A DNA stretch of 64,000 nucleotides from Heterobilharzia americana (taxonomy: Eukaryota; Platyhelminthes; Trematoda; Strigeidida; Schistosomatidae), in assembly GCA_944470555.2 (NCBI GenBank), contig OX104128.1, positions 63,743,257-63,807,256 on the forward strand, written 5' to 3'. Under the pieces are notes generated by a model. The model saw nothing but the letters and a program-made list of their open reading frames with translations, was not told where the DNA came from and made no database searches. This document shows positions 60,701 through 64,000 of the stretch, piece after piece. Numbering within the stretch: the first letter of the stretch is position 1; the number at the start of each line of letters is the position of its first letter. The position numbers were made by a program, and so were the translations under genes.

Positions 60701-62192
60701 TTCAGGAGCTAGACTTCTTTTCTCTGTAGTATTGCAGACAGAAAGGAAATCTAATCATGTTATAGGAGATTTTTAAAAGTGGCTTTGAACATGATGTATC
60801 TTTTTTTTCCTTTCCCACCAGGTTAGAGCACCTCAGAAGACATTGCAAGAGACCACAAAAAACAAATGCCATCTTTGTAGAATAGTATTTTTCGCGTTAA
60901 GTAGTCAACTCTTTGAACCGACTCCTAGGAGAAGTGGTAACTATATCACCAACTGACTCGTTAAAGAGAGGAATGGAAAAGCACAAAGATCTTTGTAGAA
61001 GAGGTTTAACGTAGCCTTCTATCCTCAAACCGAATTTTCTTCACTCAGCAACTGATTGTGAGCCTTTATTCAAAATATCTCTTGTTCTTATTAGGTGGAG
61101 AGTGACATAAACTACAATAACTTCACACTCAAACTGATCTTCAATGCAATAAAACCAAAGCACAAAATGACTTTCTAACTACTACTTCTGAGACAAGAAT
61201 TCAAAATGTGCATTGACATATTTCCTTTCATGGGAGAGTATTGACAAGACATCCGCAGTCCCTAGCACTTCAAGGTTTCAAAGCATTAACATATCTATAC
61301 GCACACTTGTTTGTTGAGTTTAAGTGGTTATATGGTGGTTCACAGCCCACAATCACCAAGACAAGTAATCTGCTAAATAAGATTGAAGGCAAGCCAATAC
61401 TATGATCATTATTTTTTGCTTAGCACATTACAACCTTTATTTGTTTGAATACGGTGTTGCAACACTTCTTTTTCGTCCTATGACTTCTTTCACCCCATTT
61501 CAAAAGAAGGATGTCTTTGTAGTGAAAGCCACATACTTTCCTCAAAAATGGCCATCATCAGTTGTACATCAATTGAATCAAGAATGTTGTGCATTCCTTA
61601 CAAACTAATGGAAAAGATTGGTTTACTGGGTCCAATATCCAATATCCAATATTGATAGTGCGAGCGTAGAAAACTGGTAGTTTTTGATCTCTCGCGTCTA
61701 GTTCTAAGGGCTTGGTTCCAGTTGTTCGGTTTACTCCTGCAGGGTCGAATAACATCAGCAACAAAATGCCATTCTTTAGGATAGAAAGCTGAATATTAAT
61801 AAATCTGCCACTGAAATTTTTGATAATCAACCAAACTGACGAGTTTTAATCGGCAAAATTAATTTTACAAACAGTTCTCTGTGTTTGAACAAAAAGATGA
61901 AGTCGCTTACTTTCAGTGCTGCCTGAAACAAATCTGCTTTATACAGGGATTGAGCAAAATAAAATCTATATTCATTCACCTCTGGGAATAGTTGCGTTAA
62001 CTGTTCATAGCAATCAGAAGCACTAACAAAGTCCTGTAACTGATAAAAGCAATAACCAAGAAGAGAGAGGGCTGCTCGGCTGCCTGGGTGAGTAAGGAGT
62101 TGTTGGTTTAGTACGTTTATGGCTTCTTTATACTTCTGATCTTTTATTGCACCGTATATAAGTGCTGTAAATTCTCCTTCTCTCACTTGCAT
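27547..62192 (-). CDS. TTC30: IFT70/TTC30 (fleer/DYF-1) homologue, eight exons, 646 residues
   Basis: Intraflagellar transport protein of the IFT-B core: a superhelix of tetratricopeptide repeats that in other animals wraps IFT52 and is needed to build cilia. Exons on the minus strand: 62192-61911, 55136-54924, 49760-49536, 41981-41623, 37994-37799, 35517-35096, 31596-31484, 27677-27547. All introns are GT-AG and phases agree (0, 0, 0, 2, 0, 2, 1). The coding length gives 646 residues; human TTC30A is 665. Family hallmarks in order include RAALSLLGYCFYQLQ, ELGVGMTTEG, MPPRAEEELD, KYEYFDLAADV, VPVL-type region IPVLMQQAKIYW, MRKIEKEEE, GNYDFGISRVIKSLEP, YYAKRCFLSLIENMSKH and NTVTYEARLLKSL. The ATG is the first after an in-frame TAG upstream. 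In a schistosome it should act in ciliated larvae, flame cells, sensory endings and sperm (inference). Introns are packed with retroelements. No transcript data are available to confirm splicing. Confidence 0.95.
28290..28440 (-). repeat. Family A hammerhead SINE fragment, degenerate (edge of arm A)
   Basis: On the minus strand a box-B-like GGTTCGAGACTC precedes a decayed hammerhead: CTGAATGATTAG in place of CTGACGAG, then CAAATAGGACGAAAAACGC and CATCCTGAA. The same changes are present in the arm B copy, so it was duplicated with the arm. Confidence 0.7.
28460..29555 (+). pseudogene. Penelope-like element, RT motif B to end of GIY-YIG, broken
   Basis: Ordered PLE motifs in shifting frames. 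LKELLLRFTFIVHFRFID and SIAMGSLLVDWFMANLE (motif B) are at about 28510-28625. MDDTFIVCDENKN (the Y-x-DD region with the aromatic residue lost) is at 28675. Next come a degraded thumb and a linker. VRVYQFTCSCGAEYIGHTMR (GIY-YIG core) and REHYPV are at 29151-29351. A final LVIQKFKPALCVQK-like end is near 29515-29552. Multiple stops show it is dead. It occupies the intron between exons 8 and 7 and reads opposite to the host gene. Confidence 0.82.
29865..30065 (-). repeat. Family A (Sm-alpha-like) SINE with tRNA head and decayed hammerhead
   Basis: On the minus strand the head 30052-29965 has A box GGTGTAGTGGATAACACC and B box GAGTCCGAATCCC. A hammerhead-like region at 29940-29885 follows, with CTGACGAG and the stem II loop CAAATA intact but GAAAC changed to TAAAT. 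Stem I is largely paired. Catalysis is not expected. Confidence 0.8.
30070..30970. other. No gene seen (intron 7)
   Basis: A+T-rich intron sequence; nothing recognised before the interspersed repeat. Confidence 0.5.
30975..31400 (+). repeat. Unclassified interspersed repeat family (copy 2 of 3)
   Basis: It shares ordered blocks with 20580-21225 and 57870-58520, including ATCAAAGTAGACAAAGGTGT, CACCATTATGACTGATTTTC and GTCTACACGTCACC. It ends about 85 bp short of exon 7. Confidence 0.65.
31484..31596 (-). CDS. TTC30: TTC30 exon 7 (residues 566-604, both end codons split)
   Basis: A 113-nt exon, too short to stand out as an open frame. It was found because exon 6 ends in phase 2 and exon 8 begins with two bases of a codon. 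Acceptor TTTAG, donor GTAGGT. It encodes YYAKRCFLSLIENMSKHMIL, then RDAVLVDCIQFLEHCE, aligning with the human stretch after Asp-Thr-Trp. It restores the frame exactly. Confidence 0.95.
31600..33480. other. No supported gene (intron 6)
   Basis: 32120-32225 has a weak tRNA-like segment (box-B-like GAACTCGAATCCC), possibly a SINE head. A 105-codon plus-strand open frame at 32724-33041 has no motif I recognise and no splice context, so I do not call it. A TAA microsatellite is at 33320-33345. Confidence 0.45.
33490..33770 (-). mobile_element. CR1/Jockey-type non-LTR retrotransposon, C-terminal fragment
   Basis: Minus strand: RKALKAIGRENAVPLTRLIN, VILTDTEHPLHSQLLP, MRVRRNYIRPNSK. This aligns by eye with the end of the relic at 9020-9253 (LKIVSRTSGLPLSLTKI, VILTYNQYRYYSKLSP, SRNYIKLYAHT). 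Only the last about 90 residues remain. Confidence 0.6.
33798..34766 (+). mobile_element. RTE-type retrotransposon with internal deletion (5' leader joined to 3' half)
   Basis: Begins with the same leader as the full-length copy (CTCGCCAGGTTAACTAGTTC). After about 60 bp it jumps to the position just before the post-catalytic RT region (GACTGGACCATGCAGCGAAC). It continues through KLQDLQAKTNKLTEEAKTGL and VNVERTEVMKIPKPT, the YLGS region and the C-terminal WRR-type segment to an AATAATAA tail. The endonuclease and most of the RT are absent, so it could move only with help. Confidence 0.82.
34770..35090. other. No gene seen (intron 6, near exon 6)
   Basis: Contains an ATT microsatellite near 35008-35025; nothing else recognised. 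Confidence 0.5.
35096..35517 (-). CDS. TTC30: TTC30 exon 6 (residues 426-566, last codon split)
   Basis: Acceptor TTCTAG, donor GTAAGT in phase 2; 422 nt, the longest exon. It encodes VEKIFRKSVEFCNDHRVWKL, NVAHVLFMQENKYKEASGFY, VTYIMTSQNEDAEELMRKIE, then YCAKGNYDFGISRVIKSLEP. The split last codon is Trp (TG|G). Confidence 0.95.
35520..36055. other. No gene seen (intron 5)
   Basis: A+T-rich intron sequence. Confidence 0.5.
36060..36225 (+). repeat. Family A hammerhead SINE fragment, degenerate (edge of arm B)
   Basis: Plus-strand tRNA-like head (CAGTGGACTAGTGAGTAACA as A box region, GGTTCGAGACTC as B box) followed by the same decayed hammerhead as at 28290-28440 (GATTAG, CAAATAGGACGAAAAACGC). 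Confidence 0.72.
36656..36717. repeat. (CA)n dinucleotide microsatellite, about 31 units
   Basis: An uninterrupted CA run; arm A has only about eight units at the matching place. The length difference shows that the two arms are not identical base for base. Confidence 0.95.
36907..37037 (+). pseudogene. Orphan, misoriented copy of TTC30 exon 8
   Basis: 131 bp identical to the reverse complement of 27547-27677, including the acceptor AG before it and the TAA. It lies in the intron between exons 6 and 5, antisense to the gene, with no upstream exons on the plus strand, so it cannot serve the gene in this arrangement. The lack of any substitution means a very recent duplication, gene conversion between the arms, or an assembly error. 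Confidence 0.88.
37258..37795. other. No gene seen (intron 5)
   Basis: A+T-rich; a short ATT run is near 37425-37450. Confidence 0.5.
37799..37994 (-). CDS. TTC30: TTC30 exon 5 (residues 360-425)
   Basis: Acceptor TTCAAG at 38000-37995; donor GTCAGA, a weaker but valid site; ends in phase 0; 196 nt. It encodes RLDQMATKHTEQLRRL, TVQEARQAQDDEAVKRAVHE and IPVLMQQAKIYWDMENYQQ. It lies just above the arm that contains the misoriented copy of exon 8. Confidence 0.93.
38000..38584. other. No gene seen (intron 4)
   Basis: Nothing recognised before the palindromic insert. Confidence 0.5.
38585..38835. repeat. Fold-back hammerhead element, family B, 13-bp target-site duplication
   Basis: Insert 38598-38822 between direct repeats GTTAATATCTTTT (38585-38597 and 38823-38835). 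Arms 38634-38703 and 38752-38821 (70 bp, about three mismatches) flank a 48-bp centre. The left arm stops at GGACAGCTG and is joined to sequence starting GTGGGGTCGTGGGTGCG, so the turn-around point differs from those at 2.1 and 4.9 kb. The plus strand keeps one complete hammerhead. The left tail extends beyond the right arm. Confidence 0.92.
38718..38767 (+). ncRNA. Hammerhead ribozyme, type I, apparently intact
   Basis: Stem I GCATTG/CAGTGC (one G-T wobble), core CTGAGGAG, stem II GTCC/GGAC with loop CAAACTA, GAAAC at 38748-38752, self-complementary stem III region ACAGCTGT, triplet GTC at 38757-38759. All core bases are present. In this fold-back context the upstream arm could instead pair with its 3' half and block folding. 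Confidence 0.8.
39090..40375 (-). mobile_element. RTE-type retrotransposon, RT and C-terminal part, rearranged
   Basis: From the 3' tail (ATT-rich, 39090-39112) the minus strand reads through the C-terminal region (segment to 39480) and upstream RT. A matching RT block is at 40368-39997 (PLEALKENAETSAGMLTPLL, VWKEGKVPADWKKGYLVKL, LELAGNHVLPLSIRRQISSH). RT sequence around EKAFGSANREVIWQPLQHFG lies near 39900-39960. Deletions remove parts between these blocks. Frameshifted and dead. Confidence 0.8.
40380..41620. other. No gene seen (intron 4); one SINE tail fragment
   Basis: 40770-40860 matches the tail of the family A element (TATTTATTGACA, TGGATCGAATTGTTCGACCT) without head or ribozyme. Otherwise nothing recognised. 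Confidence 0.5.
41623..41981 (-). CDS. TTC30: TTC30 exon 4 (residues 241-360, last codon split)
   Basis: Acceptor TTTAG, donor GTAAGA in phase 2; 359 nt. It encodes AAIEFNLKNY, ALTDMPPRAEEELDHITLHN, GFQKLQFLLQQETFPSETF, LLYIKYEYFDLAADVM and RQTAPQDAY. The two leftover bases AT plus T from exon 5 give the Ile that aligns with Ile in the human protein. Confidence 0.95.
42193..42609. repeat. Family A ribozyme element, partly fold-back, inserted in a PLE arm
   Basis: Insert about 42204-42598 flanked by imperfect repeats ATAGTTTATAG and ATAGTTTGTATG; the uninterrupted PLE arm at 44.28 kb shows the empty site. The left part (42204-42338) is the element's tail in minus orientation. The right part begins with tail sequence in plus orientation that folds back on it (ACAAAACAACAGAGAATAAC against GTTATTCTCCGTCGTTTTGT). 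It then runs through a tRNA-like head (42419-42505, B box GGTTCGAGTTCC) and a complete hammerhead. Tail followed directly by head implies a tandem or circular template. Confidence 0.78.
42519..42568 (+). ncRNA. Hammerhead ribozyme, Sm-alpha type, core intact
   Basis: Stem I ATCTAG/CTGGAT (one wobble), CTGACGAG at 42528-42535, stem II GTCT/GGAC with loop CAAATA, GAAAC at 42549-42553, minimal stem III, cleavage triplet GTT (42558-42560) where the consensus has GTC. GTT is a permitted NUH triplet but is usually slower. This is the best-preserved family A ribozyme in the window. Confidence 0.82.
44465..45125. other. No gene seen (intron 3)
   Basis: A+T-rich; nothing recognised. Confidence 0.5.
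45128..45440 (-). mobile_element. RTE-type retrotransposon, 3' end fragment
   Basis: Minus strand ends with GGAACCCAAGGGACAGATAA plus an AAT tail at 45128-45150. Upstream it reads the C-terminal region (SELWERINQEGIAQQICSRK, WRWIGHTLRRP, WASQLKVTWRRSYEEEMKAC). Only the last about 300 bp are present. Confidence 0.82.
45440..45685. other. No gene seen
   Basis: Nothing recognised. Confidence 0.4.
45690..46313. repeat. Palindromic pair of tRNA-derived SINEs (family C)
   Basis: A minus-oriented copy (about 45690-45970, tRNA-like head 45794-45724) and a plus-oriented copy (about 46030-46313, head 46164-46233) face each other. Both heads carry GGACC, an A box (TAGCTCAGTTTATAGAGC in the plus copy), a CCGGGAACCCG hairpin where an anticodon arm should be, and a B box (GGATTCGAACC in reverse; GTTCAAATCC). 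Both bodies contain the ACTGGGTGCTTAGTC-type segment. Copies of CCAAACTACGGCTA lie at the centre (about 45959) and at the right end. Confidence 0.75.
46320..47845. other. No gene seen (intron 3); 1.5 kb
   Basis: A weak family-B-like hammerhead remnant (CACTGCTGAGTTGTCTC, GAACGAAAT) is at 47206-47252. Nothing else recognised. Confidence 0.45.
47850..48768 (+). mobile_element. RTE-type retrotransposon, 3' half
   Basis: Starts in the RT just before the catalytic region, runs through KLEDLQATTKNLPQE, VDGEKTEVMRVPNQPT and a YLG-equivalent region where CTAC repeats are expanded (near 48186-48205). It ends with GGAACCTAAGGGATAAATAA and an AAT-rich tail. Frameshifted. Confidence 0.82.
48770..49165. 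other. No gene seen
   Basis: Short interval between RTE fragments; nothing recognised. Confidence 0.45.
49168..49428 (+). mobile_element. RTE-type retrotransposon, last 260 bp
   Basis: Matches the C-terminal end of the full element: a GGAACCCGGATGGGAAACAA segment, GGGTGACATGGAGGAGATCG, and terminus GGAACCCAAGGGACAAACAA with an AAT tail. It lies about 110 bp from TTC30 exon 3. Confidence 0.82.
49536..49760 (-). CDS. TTC30: TTC30 exon 3 (residues 166-240)
   Basis: Acceptor TAAAG, donor GTAAGC, phase 0; 225 nt. It encodes GFQPTLAYNMALCYYQMKQY and the hallmark ERGIRDHPELGVGMTTEG, one of the most conserved stretches of the family, followed by GNTLALHETALIETFNLK. Confidence 0.95.
49765..51170. 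other. No gene seen (intron 2); 1.4 kb
   Basis: A+T-rich; nothing recognised. Confidence 0.5.
51177..54530 (+). mobile_element. Near full-length RTE-type retrotransposon (51190-54517) with 13-bp TSD, coding broken
   Basis: A 3.33-kb element between direct repeats AGCATGCATTCAA at 51177-51189 and 54518-54530. It has a 5' leader starting TCTCGCCTGGTTAACTAG. AP-endonuclease remnants follow: QVGSPNCQQERRVNN near 51580, GDMNAKLKADNTGRE near 51920, DMGFISPDGHTTLNITPTSS and SLLDTRSRRGANVGSH near 52100-52229. A linker with a CCA expansion (52881-52912) comes next. RT remnants are TLYINFIDFEKAFNSVDQEV near 53420, the region before DLDFADDDLCLMSHKLGDLQ near 53725, and VCFTYLPT near 53940. The C-terminal segment ends TGGGAAAAATAACAATAATA. 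At least five frameshifts or stops make it non-autonomous now. It belongs to the SR2/Perere-like RTE lineages of schistosomes by motif, not by search. It inserted into intron 2 of TTC30, antisense to the gene. Confidence 0.9.
52881..52912 (+). repeat. (CCA)n trinucleotide expansion inside the RTE linker
   Basis: About ten ACC/CCA units where other copies have only one or two; it adds a proline run in the decayed reading frame. Confidence 0.9.
54535..54920. other. No gene seen (between RTE and exon 2)
   Basis: Nothing recognised. Confidence 0.45.
54924..55136 (-). CDS. TTC30: TTC30 exon 2 (residues 95-165)
   Basis: Acceptor AAAAG at 55138-55137, donor GTAGGT, both phase 0; 213 nt. It encodes KLTKLQAAIRYGEGDLAGSR, then NLGCLLYREGDYQKACQHFQ, matching the family's third and fourth repeats. 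It is open for only 71 codons. Confidence 0.93.
55140..56000. other. No gene seen (intron 1)
   Basis: An 88-codon plus-strand open frame at 55669-55935 shows no motif I recognise. Confidence 0.45.
56060..56665 (+). repeat. Pyrimidine-rich leader-like repeat ending in TTGGATA units
   Basis: A strongly CT-biased tract (about 56235-56400) is followed by a GC-richer segment (56400-56620, containing GAACTAGACGCGAGAGATC). It ends in CAATATTGGATATTGGATAG. The last 120 bp recur inverted at about 61630-61745. The form (pyrimidine-rich 5' part, short repeated 3' end) suggests the untranslated part of a non-LTR element or a non-autonomous derivative, but no coding part is attached. Not classified. Confidence 0.55.
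56670..57865. other. No gene seen (intron 1); 1.2 kb
   Basis: A+T-rich; nothing recognised. Confidence 0.5.
57870..58520 (+). repeat. Unclassified interspersed repeat family (copy 3 of 3)
   Basis: Longest of the three copies: CAGACACTGACAAAATCAAC, ATCAAAGTAGATAAAG, GACCCATTTTCAACCATGTC, then AACCAGGCAGTGTAAATCTC, matching 20580-21225 and 30975-31400. It ends near TAGTGACCATTCATAA, matching a block near 21160. The 113-codon plus-strand frame at 58104-58445 is not conserved in the other copies and is not called as a gene. Confidence 0.68.
58570..58745 (+). repeat. Family B hammerhead SINE-like repeat, degenerate
   Basis: Box-B-like GAGTTCGATCCC, then GTGGGTGCATG and a hammerhead-like region with TTGAGGAG in place of CTGAGGAG but GACGAAACAGCTGTCCAGTG intact, then the tail to TAAATACTACCTTAAG. 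The lost C of the core should abolish activity. Confidence 0.72.
58750..59440. other. No gene seen (intron 1)
   Basis: Nothing recognised before the CR1-like relic. Confidence 0.45.
59460..61025 (+). mobile_element. CR1-type non-LTR retrotransposon relic
   Basis: RT start at 59532-59792: KPRGLDDLHDGFLKDLGPYV, PLSAIFRLPLKLGSLSF, VVTSIHKRGSRRNPSI, then KPISLTIIVTKVIQKAI in another frame. This is the usual fingers pattern (sGpDglhp...PlhKkGs...nYRPISLTs). Later pieces include LLDSLLFPLYTNEL-type and DDAK-like sequence near 60170-60260. A C-terminal block near 60540-61015 has VHQ...WCVHRLIHIL, FFSFPTRLEHLRRHCKR, NSLNRLLGEVVTISPTDSLK and a final KHKDL. Frames change often. It lies in TTC30 intron 1 antisense to the gene. 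Confidence 0.72.
61600..61760 (-). repeat. Inverted copy of the TTGGATA-ended repeat
   Basis: The minus strand of about 61630-61745 matches 56525-56660: GAACCAAGCCCTTAGAACTA, GACGCGAGAGATCAAAAACT and GCTCGCACTATCAATATTGG. The TTGGATA units are expanded to three here. It lies 150-280 bp downstream of TTC30 exon 1. Confidence 0.65.
61911..62192 (-). CDS. TTC30: TTC30 exon 1 (residues 1-94)
   Basis: Starts at ATG 62192-62190 and ends before donor GTAAGC, phase 0. It encodes the first TPR pairs: EGEFTALIYGAIKDQKYKEA, SRAALSLLGYCFYQLQDF, CYEQLTQLFPE and QSLYKADLFQAALK. An in-frame TAG lies about 12 codons upstream, so this ATG is the natural start. Confidence 0.95.
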
Positions 62193-62199
62193 AATTTTG

Positions 62200-63200
62200 T
62201 AAGCATGAAAGAGGTGTTGCTATGATGTACAAGTATAAACAATCAAGTAATACACAACCTCACAAATTGAACATTCAACATTCGGCACCAGTAGGTTGAG
62301 TATGGAAAGTGGTGGCATTTTAGCTCTCGTATCCTGTTATTAGTGCTTGTTTTTTGACTGAAAAGAAGGAGGCTTAGCATGACTAAGTCTGGATACTGAA
62401 GTATTTGACCCAAAGTTGCTAAATTAGCATTCATTTGTGAGGCGAAGATAGCCCTGTGACGTAATGTACCCTGTTTCCCCTTTTCTAGTATCCAGTGTCC
62501 CTATGCTAACCAGTGCAGATTAAATGATATCTTTGTGCTCGCCATTACGTCTTTGGGAACAGTTCTAGATATTTCGTGGATTCCGATACAGTAAGTCTAC
62601 CCAACAGAGGTAGGCCGTTGTTTTAGTTTATAGGGGTTCTATGACTTATCGAAGGGCTGGGGTTTAGATAGATTCCTCATGTATTGTGTTGCCAGTCATT
62701 TGTTCGAACTAATTGTAAAAAGACGTGCGGAGAAAACAAGAAAGATAATGTGAGAAGAAACTAGTTCAATATCCGATATCTGTTTATCGAACTCGTGTAA
62801 ACCGGGTGATTTCTTCTTGGTCTTCCGGAGCGGCTCCAGGTATTTGGCAGATTACTATGCAGTATATTCAGCCACTCTTTTGCTATAGCCCTAGTTCGCC
62901 TTGGACTGTGTACAGTTGGCTTCTTTAGATGTCGAGTCACCAGACAGTTGTTCGAACTGGTCGTTAGAGAGAGTCAGAGATAGCGAGTAAAAGGGGAAAG
63001 AAAAGCAAACTAATGGAGTAATCCACTTACACCCAATTTGGGTGAAAATGATGCAAAGATATGAAGAGCTTAGGCAGGTGAAACTAACTCGTGGCAAGTG
63101 GAAGGGATGAAAAGAGCCTAAATGGTTACAGTAGAAATAAAACTGGTAGTAGAAGCAAAATAGTTGGAATGGAGTGACAGTAGTAGATTTCTTCTGTTTA
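62200..63200. other. Upstream region of TTC30; no promoter motif identified
   Basis: The 5' untranslated region and promoter of the minus-strand TTC30 gene should lie here. I see no convincing TATA box or X-box (RFX) site, and no other gene. Confidence 0.45.
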
Positions 63201-63204
63201 GTTC

Positions 63205-64000
63205 ATGTTCCGGCCACATGTGAGTAGACCATGGGTCTCTGAGTGACTGTCTAGCCTTTCCTGAAGCTTTCAACAGATGGGGCGGAGGCTACTTCCGCTG
63301 GCAACGCATTGTAGTCCCCGTAGACTCAGAGGGGGAAGAACTGTGAACGCACGTGAGTCTTTGACCTTTGGTGGGCAATTTTCTTAGGGTTGCCAAGAGG
63401 ATCATCATAGTAACCACTCTGTAGTAATCCTCCGCCAGGGCGACTTGGTCGTTCACTATTTTGTAAGCCATTATAGGGTCACCTAGTAACCTTCGGTAGC
63501 TAAGAGAGCATAGGGCTAGCTCCTTCAGTCTATTCTTAAATGGTCTTCTATGCATTCCAACAACCCTTCTTGTGACTAGACTCTGAACTTCCTCCGGCAG
63601 GCTCATGCCTCTTTCAAGTTGCGCTGGAACGAAGACATTATGGACCTCTAAGTGAATGGCATGTAAGTCTTGCAGAGCCTCAGAGAGAGCTCTGGGGTTA
63701 GGGCACCTAGTTATCTGCGCACAAAGTGCAGTACACAGTATGCTCTTGAGGCGTCATCTGGGTGGTTGGGACCGGTGCCCGGTTTCTCTATCACGTCAGG
63801 CCCAAGTCTTTTTGACTAAGTATGGGATTAACGTGGACCACAGAGAGGGTCGGATGCTTTCTAGGAATCAGGACTGTCAAAAAACGTGGACCGGCACTTA
63901 TTCAGGCCAAATGCCAGTTCGTTATTTGTTGCCCACCCCCCTAGTGTTCTGAGGTCGTTATGTAATGCACTCGATCCCACTTTGCAAGTTATTCCCACCC
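63205..64000 (-). mobile_element. CR1-type non-LTR retrotransposon, C-terminal RT part (runs to window edge)
   Basis: Minus strand 63606-63289 reads SLPEEVQSLVTRRVVGMHRR, ELALCSLSYRRLLGDPIMAY and KIVNDQVALAED. This is the CR1/Jockey post-RT pattern (RVQRRATK-x-V...L-x-x-L-x-SL-x-YRRLRGDLI-x-x-YKI). Sequence from 63607 to the window end continues upstream in shifted frames. It is a different copy from the one at 59.5-61.0 kb, which decays before this motif. Confidence 0.75.

Overview
The window looks like nuclear DNA of a blood fluke (Schistosoma or a close schistosomatid). Three things point there. Hammerhead-ribozyme elements of the schistosome Sm-alpha type carry a tRNA-like Pol III head. 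RTE-type, CR1-type and Penelope-like retroelements are abundant. A conserved ciliary gene is split into eight exons across 35 kb of A+T-rich, repeat-filled intron. No bacterial or organellar features are seen. Species was not determined.

One host protein gene can be assembled. It is an IFT70/TTC30/fleer homologue on the minus strand, with eight exons between 62192 and 27547. All junctions are GT-AG, the phases agree, and the product is 646 residues. Its last coding exon has an identical second copy in opposite orientation at 36907-37037. Both copies lie in 1.1-1.2 kb inverted arms (about 27335-28440 and 36060-37255) that flank exons 6 and 7.

Layout. 1-592: decayed 3' part of an 18S rRNA gene. 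1.2-6.0 kb: two decayed Penelope-like elements (PLEs), each interrupted by a palindromic hammerhead element. 6.4-7.0 kb: a partial tandem dimer of the same ribozyme element. 7.5-20 kb: RTE and CR1 fragments plus a PLE whose 3' region is present as inverted arms (14.06-15.32 kb). 20.6-22.7 kb: an unclassified repeat and two PLE pieces. 24-30 kb: tRNA-derived and ribozyme SINEs, the terminal exon and a PLE. 31-41.9 kb: exons 7, 6, 5 and 4 with RTE pieces. 42-44.5 kb: a second PLE with inverted arms, one arm split by a ribozyme element with an intact hammerhead core. 45-50 kb: RTE pieces, a tRNA-derived palindrome and exon 3. 51.19-54.52 kb: a near full-length but broken RTE element with a 13-bp target-site duplication. 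54.9-62.2 kb: exons 2 and 1 with a CR1-like relic between them. 63.2 kb to the end: another CR1-like 3' piece.

The main pattern is that most hammerhead elements here are fold-back hairpins. One part has 77-bp arms identical to each other, including shared private changes. Two PLEs also carry inverted copies of their own 3' ends. I infer that a reverse transcriptase, plausibly the PLE enzyme, often turned back on its product while copying ribozyme RNAs. This is a hypothesis to test, not a demonstrated system.
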